A stretch of DNA of 64,000 bases from Eustoma russellianum (lineage: Eukaryota; Streptophyta; Magnoliopsida; Gentianales; Gentianaceae), in contig AP025041.1 of assembly GCA_036186865.1 (NCBI GenBank), positions 44,104,628-44,168,627 on the forward strand. Direction: 5' to 3'. The notes beneath the pieces are model-generated. The model saw only the letters and a list, made by a program, of their open reading frames with translations. It made no database searches and was not told the DNA's origin. The position numbers and the translations under genes were made by a program. Below are positions 54,801 to 64,000 of the stretch, one piece after another. Positions within the stretch are counted from its first letter, which is position 1. Every line of letters starts with the position of its first letter.

Positions 54801-56000
54801 GGCTCAGATCAAAGCCCGATATTTGTTTCTGGCCGTAGATTTTTTTTTTTGTCAAGATGCCCAAATATGGTTGGACCGACATCTGCTCATATTTCAATGA
54901 TCAGCTCCTGAAGTCCTGATGGTTGCTTTGCATAACTAGGTGGCTGCATGGATTGTTCATGTATATCAGCTAGTGCGGTGTGCCTTCTCCTGGTGATGGG
55001 TCGTCATTTTTGTAGTCCTAAACAGCGGTTTGTGCATGATTGCAAACAATATCGGAAAACCATGCTCACGCACATTATGTTGGTGTTCAGGGTTGACATG
55101 TAATCATCAAACGCGACACCTTTTTCTCTCATTGTTATTTTAGATAACATGTTAGAAAATCTGCTTCAGTTCAGCCAAGGTTTGAGATGCTCCACCCTAC
55201 AGCATACTTATATCGAAACGTTTATAAAATTTTCTGTTTCTTTCAGATGTTTCGTTAAGCTTCTTTCGGATTTCTAGTTGTGTCAGTTCTCTGGACATAC
55301 AGGCAAACATTAATTACTTGTGCCAGTAATAGATCTGAACAGGCAGGTTGATGTATTACTGTGTACATAACTATACATACTACCACCTTATATTGCAGTT
55401 CTAATGTATGCTTGCTATTGTTTGTGTTCCTTTTGTTTTGGCCGTTCTTTTGGAGCATCAAAAGGTCTGTGATGAGGATATCCCATTTTATGTTATTAAT
55501 TCTTCTGTTAGCATGGATGAGGTTCTTTTTGCAGGCTGAAGATGTAGGTACCCCTGGTTTTGGAGAACGGATTTTCAGGATTGGATACAAGATCATATGC
55601 TCTTTATGCTGCAGAATTGGCACATGGTCATCTTCCGTAGGCTTCCATAGAATATCGACACAAGGGCGGTCAAGTCGTGTCTATTTGGCATCAGAAATGA
55701 ATATGTTCAGTCCCCGGTGGCTTCTTCTGAGATTCAAATTCACTTTGTTTTTTCGGAGGTGGAATAAGGTTGGTATGTTTGTTGAGGTTGTATATCTGGC
55801 AAAAGAAAAACCCAAAAAATTGGTTTTGGATGTCTCCAGTGATGTGAGAAATGGTCGCTCAAGTAAAAAAACACAAGTTTTGAGGTCGCTGGAGTTTTGC
55901 TTGTGGTTCCAAGTTGGTCCAAATGCTGTTTGAAGATGCAAGTTTAAAGCCGTGATTCCTCCCCCCCCCCCCGGGGGCCTAACCCCATGGCAATCGGTGG
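51895..56000 (+). other. transcription-unit-like non-coding region, tandem copy 2
   Basis: Second copy of the 45730-50350 region, offset 6.1-6.2 kb. Matching blocks: AAATTACGGCCTTGCCCTTT and TTTGACCTAACCACCTCCCT (promoter), GTAGCCGTCGGATCAATCCT, a CTGATAAATACTC TATA-like site, the GCGGCGTTCCGCTATCTTCT leader, GTTTTTGATGTCGGGATGTC, the core near 53250-53630, and CAGTTTGCAATGTC (54470). A 190-codon ORF at 55361-55933 has no recognisable domain and starts in a low-complexity region; I do not count it as a gene. Confidence 0.4.
53250..53635 (+). ncRNA. conserved core of tandem copy 2
   Basis: Carries the same 27-nt block (53269-53295) and GGCACGAGATTTTGCTCGGC (about 53347). The flanking stem is TTGG/CCAA here versus TAG/CTA in copy 1, and the third stem is CTTGGATGG/CCATCCAAG versus TTTGGATGG/CCATCCAAA: paired changes that keep the pairing. 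It ends at the donor-like CAAG|GTACATG near 53630. Confidence 0.35.
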
Positions 56001-56199
56001 CGTAAGGAACTGCTGTAAGGGGGTGCTTGATCCTGGAGACGTCCAGTAAGTGTTTTTCATCTTTTCTTCAAAAGTTGGGAGAAAGGGATACTTCTACCCC
56101 GTAGCAGGGTGAATATGGTAGTACTTTTGCTGCCTAGGTCGCCTCCCAGAGTAGTCTAATAGAGCAATAAAATCTCTCCTTTTTCTTTCGTACAGTGAT

Positions 56200-56440
56200 A
56201 GTATTGTGTTAAACTGACTAAACAGTTTGGGTTTGAATCGTATTTGATTTAAGTTTGTTTTTGTTAGTTTATTTAAACAAAATGAGTTTGAACATGGGTT
56301 TGTTTTTCTAAAATGAGCCAATTTATGAGCTGGGACTTGAATCCAGCCAATTACGGTAAGCAACCGAATCAAACCGTTTGCTTAACCAAGTGAATCTGAA
56401 TTTAAAAACCTAATATTGGACTGGGTCGGGTACCTTTTTT
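56200..56440. repeat. decayed hAT MITE-like sequence
   Basis: AAACTGACTAAACAGTTTGG, GAACATGGGTTTGTTTTTCT and AACCGAATCAAACCGTTTGC follow the order of the hAT MITEs at 5986 and 12270 but with heavy divergence. Confidence 0.45.
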
Positions 56441-56599
56441 TCCTCCACATTTGTGTCAATAAATTCCTAGCCATTGGTCTGATACGAGGGGGCGTAGTCG
56501 AAGTGCACGGATTATGTTGTTTGTGTGAACTTCCACTGGACTATTGAGTGGTCAAGGTGGTCTTATTTCCAGCGACTTAAAAAGGGTGGTGATTAATTT

Positions 56600-56690
56600 C
56601 CGAAGTGGAACCATAGCTCAAACTGGTAGAGCGTCCAGATGCTTTCCATCTGGGAGGATGGTGGTTCGAGTCCACCTGGATCCTTCTTTA
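56600..56690 (+). mobile_element. tRNA-derived SINE head, family F
   Basis: AACCATAGCTCAAACTGGTA (A box) and GTGGTTCGAGTCCACC (B box GTTCGAGTC). The middle, CCAGATGCTTTCCATCTGG, forms an anticodon-like stem-loop. Better preserved than the copy at 50868, but the acceptor arm still does not pair. Confidence 0.6.
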
Positions 56691-56699
56691 ACGTTACCG

Positions 56700-56880
56700 A
56701 TTGGGATAACCTGACCCTTTCTCCGTGACCGACCGTCACATGGCAGCAGGGGGTTGGTGAGGCTAGGTGCGGGTGACCTTCACCCAGCCTCACCACCTCC
56801 CTGCCCCCACGTGGCAGGGGGTCGCGAAGAGGATGAGGCATTCGGCGGTCAGGGGATCCTTTCCCGTTGTTACTATTTGG
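56700..56880. repeat. fold-back repeat, CACGTG family, copy 5
   Basis: GTGACCGACCGTCACATGGC, the central dyad GTTGGTGAGGCTAGGTGCGG / CACCCAGCCTCACCACC, then CCCCACGTGGCAGGGG and GGTCAGGGGATCCTTTCCC. It abuts the family F SINE. Confidence 0.6.
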
Positions 56881-56999
56881 TGGGGGCAGTTGATATTTTA
56901 GTTATCTGTTCCAACTGCTACATGATCGATACTTCGTAGACGTATGTCTTGGTCTTTATGTGTGCATATACATAGTTAGCTATTTTAATAGTTTTTTAT

Positions 57000-57230
57000 T
57001 TGTGTTGAATAAATTCTTTCATTAGTACACTAGCACATTATATGCCTATTATTATGTCATCTATGCAGGTACATGTAAAGTTGGAGGTCTTACTAGATCT
57101 CACTGGAAGTAAACTCTCCATCTCAAGGGATGAAGATATCGTTTGTCTACCTCTCATCCACTTCAGACCCTAGTGGTAGCTATTGCAGTCGTTGGGATAT
57201 ACTGAGTACCGTTGGTGTCGTTGGGGGTTG
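57000..57230 (+). repeat. SINE-like repeat, family B copy, long form
   Basis: Includes the 5' part (TAGTACACTAGCACATTATA), then GGAAGTAAACTCTCCATCTC, TATCGTTTGTCTACC and GCAGTCGTTGGGATATACTG. Confidence 0.6.
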
Positions 57231-57539
57231 CATGTAAATTGGCAACTTGAGTGGAGATAAGTGAACAATGTGTAACTTTTGAAATATATAATTGCAACGG
57301 AGTATCTTAACAATATTGTTGTATGCACTGTTTTGCCTCGTGGAAAAGAAAAACGATGTAGGATGCATTTAAAATGTATACCAGTGGATACATCAGCAAT
57401 TTTTGGGCATAAAATATTTTTGTAATATACGTACTTACATATTACTATGTAGATGTATACATACACTACTTTAATCAAGCTTAAGTGTTCCTCTAGACTC
57501 TTTTATGGTATGTCTTCTTGTAAACACTTTTCAATAACA

Positions 57540-57635
57540 CCTCAATGTCCGGCATCACCAATCTGCTGTCTCTTTTCTTCTGTCTAGGTTTGAAGTTCAT
57601 CGGCCGACAATTGGTGATGCCGGACACTACTGAGG
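57540..57635. other. perfect 16-bp inverted repeat (hairpin)
   Basis: GTCCGGCATCACCAAT (57547-57562) and its exact reverse complement (57610-57625) are separated by 47 nt. A further CCTCA/TGAGG pair (57540-57544, 57631-57635) extends the stem across an internal loop. Could be a MITE remnant or a precursor-like hairpin. Confidence 0.8.
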
Positions 57636-57754
57636 GGAGTAAAAAGAGGCACCGGCACAAAATGACCGTGGGTTATTACTCCGCTCTTTTGCTCATCATT
57701 TTCCTCCATGTGGCATAAGAACGAGGGAGATTGTGCAATCTACTTTATCTTTTG

Positions 57755-57915
57755 GTATACAGATGGACTTTGAGGTCACGGATTCGAACCGTAGAAACAG
57801 CCTTTTGTACAAAGTATAGAGTAAGACTGCGTGTATCAGATCGCAAACAAATCACAGTCTCTCTCTAGATTTTGTGTAAACGTGGGAGCCTAGTGCACTG
57901 AGAACGTCATTTATA
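57755..57915 (+). mobile_element. TS-like SINE
   Basis: GACTTTGAGGTCACGGATTC (B box GATTCGAACC), GTAGAAACAGCCTTTTGTAC, AGTAAGACTGCGTGTATCAG, GTGGGAGCCTAGTGCACTGA. Confidence 0.7.
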
Positions 57916-58139
57916 CAAATGGACATTTCACATGTTTGTAATGTATAGTTGTTTAGCATTGACTACTCCAAGGAAAATGTGTATACTAGTAACTTGGTCC
58001 CGTAGGCCAACTTGCATGCTTATGAGGAGTTTAATTGGATACCTATGTAATAGGATTCATGTTTATGTATGTGTTCTATTTTTATATACTTTTGTTATAT
58101 ATACAAAAACTCTTGAAATAAAGAAAAATATACACTAGA

Positions 58140-58670
58140 GGTAAAGATCTAAAAATCTCATATCAGAAAGAAAGAGAATGGTGACACGATATATAAGTAT
58201 AATTCAAGTGTTAAATGTCAATATAGGTTAATCATTTTTGGACTTGCGAGGAGGAAAGCTTGATTCAACTGTCATTCAGTATTGTTTGTCCATAGTAACA
58301 ACATCGAGCCCGACAGGTGCTAGACGTGTAACCCGATAGGCAAATCTAGAACGTTACAATTATAGTATCAGTGTCGATTAGCGTAGGTGGGACGAAAAGA
58401 ACCGAATTCTAAATGTTAGGGGCCTTAATTGGTCCAGTAAGGCCGCAAGTTGAATGGGATCTAGCAAGGACATTGGTTTATTAAGGGGATGAGATGTTAA
58501 GACTCAAAAATACTACATTTGAAAGTAAGATAATGTCGACATGATATATAAGTATTATCAAAGCGTTAAATCTCAACAAGAGTTACTCACTTTCGGGCCG
58601 AGATGTAAATACCCAAAAATACAACATTGGAAAGTAAGGAGATGTTGACATGATATATAAGTATAACTCA
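58140..58670. repeat. degenerate direct repeats
   Basis: The phrase GACATGATATATAAGTAT recurs near 58535 and 58648 (and as ACACGATATATAAGTAT near 58185), with GAAAGTAAGATAATGT / GAAAGTAAGGAGATGT upstream and TTAAATCTCAAC downstream. It borders the chromovirus LTR; the nature of the element is unknown. Confidence 0.5.
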
Positions 58671-61129
58671 TGTAGCGCCCCGACCCGGACAGCAGAATCC
58701 GAACCGGTACACCCGTCGTAGCTTACTGAGAAGACTACAAGACGTCTCATCTCTCAGATTACACATCATCCATGACGTAAGAGAAATAAGTGCGGAAACA
58801 TGTATCTAATAAATCTCCACCATCAACTCAATACATCAAGTGATACTAACATCCCTAAAAGTAGTCACAGTAATAACGAACTAATCCTCATGTGTAGGAA
58901 AGAACTGAAATAAATAATAACTTTCTCATCTAGCTCCCAACATATCTCTATGCATCCCATTCAGCCCACTCGCCGTCATCCTCAATAAAGATCATGTCGT
59001 AACTAGGCTCATCTGCAATGACAAAGGCAGTACCCTTAGCGAAAAACGCTAGCAAGTAACCCGCTTATAAGACATACGGGATCAACACATGGCAAGACAT
59101 GAGTAATATTATAATTCAGGGAATTGTGGGGCACATGTCTTGTAAAACTTCCAAATAGATAAACGAATCACGTAATAGCAAGTACAGCAGTTTGCACGCA
59201 AATAACAATTCATTGGCAATCAGATACCACTCACATTCATACCACATTGACTCTCGTGATGCATGTCAAAATATGCACTACACTACACAATCACAAATGC
59301 ATGAGCCATTTCTTTTCAAATCAGTGCAATGCATGTCACAATGTCCGGTCTCGTAACTCGTAACCCTGTAACGCACCCCGGCTTATATTTCCATCCTGGT
59401 TAACGTTACAGGTTCGTTATGCTCTGAGATGCACCTCGGCTTATATTTCCATCCCGATTAACATCACAGACTCGTAAAACTGTGCAATGCACCTCGGCTT
59501 ATATTTCCATCCCGATTAACATTGCAGAGGACTTTATACCCTGTAACGCACCCCGGCTTATATTTCCATCCCGGTTAACGTTACAGTCTTTTGTGCCCTG
59601 CAATGCACCCCGGCTTAAATTTCCATCTCGGTTAACACTGCAGGTCACCTTCGCAAATCTGTGCCGAAGCACCTTTCTTTTCAAATCAATATGCAAATAC
59701 AAGTGCCATGATGCAAGACTCCTCGTTTCATTCTCATTTCTCATTCTCGTATGCAATTCACATAAGTAGTTCATGTACACATGCGCAAGTATAAGCACAC
59801 ACAAGTTTTCACTAACCTACACGTCATAACTTAGGCTTCAACCATCTCGTCCACACTTAGTCTTGACTCCAAGGTTCACGACCTAGGGCAAGTCTCCCTA
59901 ACCATCCTTCATTGAACTCCCAAACACCTCATACGTTCATTTCCTAACCCACCTAAGTTATTCTCACTGAAATGCGATTCGAAAACCCCTTTTGAACTCC
60001 CCAAGTTGATTCACCAACCTAAGTCATGTTCCCGAGACTTAGACTACCTTTAATCAGGTCTTAAGAAGTCTCTAAGGTCATCCCAAGACTCCCCGAGCTT
60101 CCCTCTTTCTTCCTCTATTTCCCCCAAAACTGGTGGACATCATCCCCTTACTTCGATCGATCGATGTCCAACTGGGGACATCGATCTTTCAGCAACCACT
60201 ACATCGATCGATCGATGTCCAACTGGGGACATCGATCTCTGACATCGATCGATCGATGTCTGCGGTTCCTCCAAATTTCCTCTGCGTTTTCTGCAACCAC
60301 TGCAGAACCAAAAACACCAACATGTCCAAACATCGATCCATTCAATCCAAGCCTAATCCCTGCTATCATCCATGCTTAAACTATAGGTTCAAACACTTAT
60401 ACGCATAACACACAAAGATTCAAGCCTAGAACGCAATTATCCGACTCTCGCAATCCCAAAAATCTCATCTTTCCTCTCAAACCCTTCACGACTATGAAAC
60501 CACACCAAGAAGGGATGCAGGGGTAGGGATTTGCAGGATTTCACGTAATCAACAATATCAACAAATGCTTTTTCATATACATTGGCCAAATCTTGAAACC
60601 AAAACACATAAATTATAAGCAAATAACCAGAGAACGAATCTACTGCATGGTGATCCAATTTGATATCAAAATAGGCCATTTCTCTTTCGCAAATCGCAGG
60701 AACTTATAAGTAAGTTACTTGCCTTTGATTACTCGGAGACGGATTGGAAAACAAACGAAGGTAGGATCGGTTCCCGAAGACTATCTTCTTCCTCTACTTG
60801 GTTGGAACAGAAATGGCTAGGGCAGGGAAAAAAAAGGAGCGTCGATGTTTTCTGTAAAATAGAGAAACTGACGCTTTGTCAGTTTTTTTATATGGGAAGG
60901 GAAAGGTTTGGTGTTTCTAAATTATATCTATTATCTATTTATCTTAAAAGATGAATCCTAATATTTAATATTAAAAATTGAATACAAATTAATTTCTAAT
61001 ATTTAACCCTTCATTTAATTCTCATTAATCCTATTATTTAATTGTCATTAGTACGGTTGACCGTCATTAATCTCCTTTAAATTCCTTCTTTGTCTTTTAA
61101 TTATCCTACGGAGGGTGCGGGGCATAACA
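58671..61129 (-). repeat. 3' LTR of a minus-strand chromovirus
   Basis: 2,459 bp, on the minus strand from TGTTATGCCCCGCACC to GGGGCGCTACA. Same family as the solo LTR at 41502-44086 but opposite in orientation. The flanking host pentamer on the left is ACTCA; its partner lies outside the window. It contains the TATA-hairpin region near 60870-60900, a short version of the ATCGATCGATCGAT repeats and a five-unit hairpin array. Confidence 0.9.
59366..59643 (-). repeat. array of five 46-nt hairpin-forming units in the chromovirus LTR
   Basis: Units at 59366-59411, 59424-59469, 59482-59527, 59541-59586 and 59598-59643. On the minus strand they have the same design as in the solo LTR: outer 8-bp stem, internal loop, TCGG/CCGA or CCGG/CCGG inner stem, loop GATGGAAATATAAG. 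One unit more than the solo LTR has. Confidence 0.85.
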
Positions 61130-61144
61130 TTCCACCCCCCTTAT
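61130..61144 (-). other. polypurine tract of the chromovirus
   Basis: ATAAGGGGGGTGGAA on the minus strand directly before the 3' LTR. Confidence 0.75.
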
Positions 61145-61174
61145 AAATAGTTTCGTCCTCGAAACTGGCGTACC

Positions 61175-64000
61175 TTATTGGAAAAGATGTGGATATAGCT
61201 CCTTCATTTGCTCATCAAGCTCCCACGTGGCTACGCGCTCCGTATGGCTGCTCCACTGAACCTTGACATACGGAATCATACGTCTGCGCAAGACTTGACC
61301 TTTTCTATCAACGATTTTCATTGGATGTTCTTCATATGAGACATCTTCCTTAACATCCAATGGTTGTGCTTCCAGGATATGGCTCGCGTCTGGTACGTAT
61401 TTCCTTAGTTGGGATACGTGAAATACGTTATGGACTTGGGACAAACTCGGAGGCAAGGCTAATCGGTATGCTCTTTCACCAACTTTACCCAGAACTTCGT
61501 AAGGGCCAATATATCTAGGGCTTAACTTGCCCTTCACTCCGAATCTTGCAACTCCCTTGGTTGGTGAGACTCGTAAATAAGCCTTCTCACCTTCCTCGAA
61601 CTCCAAGGGTCGCCTCTTGGTGTCAGCCCAACTCTTACTGCGATCTTGAGCCACTTTGAGTTTCTCTCTTATCACTTTCACCTTTTCAACCGTCTGTTCA
61701 ACCAACTCAGGTGCAGTGATTGTTCTTTCTCCAACTTCGTCCCAACAAACCGGGGACCTGCACTTACGCCCATATAACGCTTCAAATGGCGCCATGCCAA
61801 TTGCACTGTGATAGCTGTTATTATATGAAAACTCCATTAGCTTCAACATGCTATCCCAGTTTTCTTTAAAATTTAAGGCGCATGCTCTTAACATGTCCTC
61901 CAAGGTTTGAATGGTTCTCTCGGATTGTCCGTCCGTTTGTGGGTGGTACGCGATACTCATTCTCAGTTCGGTACCCATTGCCTTCTGGAATGCTCTCCAA
62001 AACTTAGAGGTGAACTTGGGATCACGGTCCGACACAATGCTGACTGGGACTCCATGTAGGCTCACAATGTTATCTACATAGATATTAGATAACTTTTCAT
62101 ACGAGGTACCATGTGGCATGGCTATGAAATGAGCCGTCTTTGTCAAACGGTCTACAATCACCCAAATCATTTCATTTCCATTTCGGGTCTTGGGTAGTCC
62201 CATTACGAAGTCCATCGTCACGTGCTCCCACTTCTATTCCGGAATCTCCAGTGGTTTCATCAAACCACCGGGTCGTTGATGCTCGGCTTTGACTTGTTGG
62301 CAAACCAAACATCTTTTGACATATGCCGCTATTGATCTTTTCATCCCTATCCACCAATAGTTTCTTTTGAGGTCCTTATACATCTTAGTACTCCCGGGGT
62401 GAATAGACATCCTTGAGTTATGCGCTTCTTGGAGTAATTCCGTTCGGAGTTCGTCTTTACATGGCACGCATAACCGATTCTTGAACCATAGACTTCCATC
62501 TCCTCGCAACTGGAAATCCTTTACTGGTCCTGTGGATAATTTGTCGCGGATTTCTTTCAGTGCTGGGTCCTCATACTGCGCTTCTTTAACTCTGTCTACC
62601 AAGTCTGGGCTGATAGACAAAGCTGTAAGGACATTTGCCACTGAATCCACCAATTCGAGGTCAAATTCCTCGATCTCTCTTTCTAATGGAGATTGTCTCG
62701 CGTGGCTAGACTTTCTGCTCAATGCGTCCGCCACCCTGTTGGCCTTATCCGGATGGTAGTTGATGGTTAGGTCGTAATCCTTAAGTAATTCCAACCATCT
62801 TCTTTGTCTCATATTTAGCTCCTTCTGCGAGAATAGATATTTCAAGCTCTTATGATCTGTGAACACGGCACATTTTTCTCCATATAGATAGTGTCTCCAG
62901 ATCTTAAGAGCAAATACCACTGCTGCGAGTTCCAAGTCATGCGTCGGGTAATTCTGCTCATATGGCTTCAATTGTCTTGACGCGTACGATATGACTCGTT
63001 CATTTTGCATCAAGACGCAACCTATAACCAGAACGTTAATTTAAGACTAGCATATGTATATACAGTGCATTAAGTGTAATGATGTACATACCTAGTCCTT
63101 TCTTGGACGCGTCACTGTAGATCACGAAACCGTCGGTGTCGGAGGGTTGTGCCAACACCGGGGCTGTAGTCAATCTCTTCTTGAGCTCAGTAAAGCTCTG
63201 CTCACACTCAGCAGTCCATTCGAACTTAGTCTTCTTCTGTGTAAGTCGACTCAATGCCACTGCTATAGTTGAGAAACCCTCAACAAACTTCCTATAGTAA
63301 CCTGCCAAGCCTAGGAAGCTTCTTACTTCAGTCACGTTTGTAGGTCTTGGCCACTCTGTGATGGCTTCTATCTTCTTAGGATCTACTGAGATCCCATCCT
63401 CAGAAATCACGTGACCGCGAAAGGCTACACTTCTTAGCCAAAATTCACACTTGCTGAATTTGGTGTAGAGCTTTTGTTGTCTCAGGATTTGCAACACCAC
63501 TCTTAAGTGTTCAGCATGTGCTTGCTCGTTGGGAGAGTAGACTAGGATATCATCGATGAACACTACTACAAATTGGTCCAACTGTTCTCGGAACACAGTG
63601 TTCATCAAATCCATGAACGCCGCTGGGGCATTAGTTAGTCCAAAAGGCATCACTAAGAATTCGTAATGCCCGTATCGAGTCCGAAAGGCCGTTTTAGGTA
63701 CGTCTCTAGCTTTCACAAGCAGCTGATGATACCCTTGACGAAGGTCAATCTTTGAAAACCATCGAGCTCCCTTTAACTGATCAAATAAATCTTCGATCCT
63801 TGGCAGAGGATATTTATTCTTAATGGTGATCTTGTTCAACTCCCGGTAATCGATGCATAACCTCATGCTGCCATCTTTCTTCTTTACAAATAAAACTGGA
63901 GCTCCCCAGGGAGATACGCTGGGGCGAATTAACTTTTTGTCCAACAACTCCTGAAGTTGCCCCTTTAGCTCCTTAAGTTCTACTGGAGCCATTCTGTAGG
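61175..64000 (-). pseudogene. chromovirus pol (RT, RNase H, integrase, chromodomain), partial, one in-frame stop
   Basis: The frame continues past the right edge. RT: SPWGAPVLFVKKKDGSMRLC, SKIDLRQGYHQL, active site VFIDDILVYS. RNase H: FVIYSDASKKGLG, interrupted by a 70-nt intron-like segment (63091-63022), then ERVISYASRQLKPYE and FTDHKSLKYLF. Integrase: HHCC finger (EAHNS, IHPGSTKM, CLVCQQ), then MDFVMGLP, VSDRDPKF and GQSERTIQTLEDML supply the D, D, E residues. C-terminus: HPMKIVDRKGQVLRRR and VKVQWSSHTERVATWEL, chromodomain-like, ending at 61175. One TAG (62236-62234) replaces what is normally Trp just before the integrase core, so this copy is probably not autonomous. Otherwise well preserved. 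Confidence 0.85.
63022..63091 (-). other. 70-nt intron-like insertion in chromovirus pol
   Basis: On the minus strand CTAG|GTATGT opens and GTTATAG|GTTGCG closes a 70-nt, AT-rich segment between RT and RNase H. Removing it joins GL and GCVLMQNE as expected for the RNase H core; retained, it causes a frameshift and stop. Confidence 0.6.

Larger units (their letters stand above)
58671..64000 (-). mobile_element. chromovirus (Ty3/gypsy, Tekay/Del-like), partial
   Basis: On the minus strand: RT-RNase H-integrase-chromodomain polyprotein (64000 down to 61175), polypurine tract, 3' LTR (61129-58671). The 5' LTR, gag and protease lie beyond the right edge. Assigned to the Tekay/Del clade from the C-terminal chromodomain-like segment and the long LTR (family knowledge plus inference). 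Confidence 0.88.

Noticed and set aside
55361..55933. 190-codon ORF as a coding gene
   Set aside because: No recognisable domain, start in a low-complexity hydrophobic stretch, and no counterpart ORF in tandem copy 1.

Overview
This is nuclear DNA of a flowering plant, most likely a eudicot. The evidence is plant-only gene families (a BEL1-like homeodomain factor, a DUF620 protein, a DUF3741/DUF4378-type protein), GT-AG introns, a nuclear tRNA-Glu gene, and dense plant transposons: Ty3/gypsy elements of the Tat and chromovirus lineages, a LINE, hAT, Harbinger-like and Mutator-like elements, and several tRNA-derived SINE families including TS-like copies. The species cannot be read from the sequence; TS-like SINEs make an asterid plausible, but that is inference.

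Layout. 1-2,640: repeats and two weak exon candidates. 2,677-10,971: a BEL1-like (PENNYWISE/POUND-FOOLISH-like) gene, + strand, four exons. Its 5-kb first intron begins with GC instead of GT and holds MITEs, SINEs and a truncated LINE. Its last exon is cut by a SINE that brings an immediate stop. 11,000-15,200: repeats and a 1,330-bp Mutator-like Pack-MULE carrying an 87-codon mini zinc-finger (ZF-HD) ORF. 15,240-19,362: a three-exon DUF620 gene. 20,544-20,615: tRNA-Glu, minus strand. 21,435-37,155: a five-exon minus-strand gene (973 aa, VARLMGL-like motif and DUF4378-like end). Its fourth intron holds an 11,464-bp, very young Tat-lineage retrotransposon inserted exactly 5 nt past the splice donor. 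The retrotransposon has an intact 1,796-aa gag-pol on the + strand and a separate four-exon gene on the other strand (719 aa).

37,200-41,500: an intergenic island of SINEs and fold-back MITEs. 41,502-44,086: a solo chromovirus LTR with a 5-bp target duplication. 44,092-58,670: gene-poor DNA dominated by two diverged tandem copies (about 6.1 kb apart) of a promoter-plus-intron transcription-unit-like region. These copies share a short, nearly invariant core but no convincing protein. 58,671-64,000: the 3' LTR and pol region of a chromodomain Ty3/gypsy element on the minus strand, of the same LTR family as the solo LTR but in opposite orientation, running off the right edge.

Three host genes show different results of transposon traffic: a coding exon interrupted (BEL1-like), an intron greatly enlarged with its donor intact (DUF4378-like), and introns filled with repeats while the frame survives (DUF620). 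The chromovirus LTR carries tandem 46-nt units whose paired arms change together, which suggests a selected or homogenised hairpin structure. Splice junctions were placed by hand from reading frame and GT/AG signals; no alignment or database search was run.
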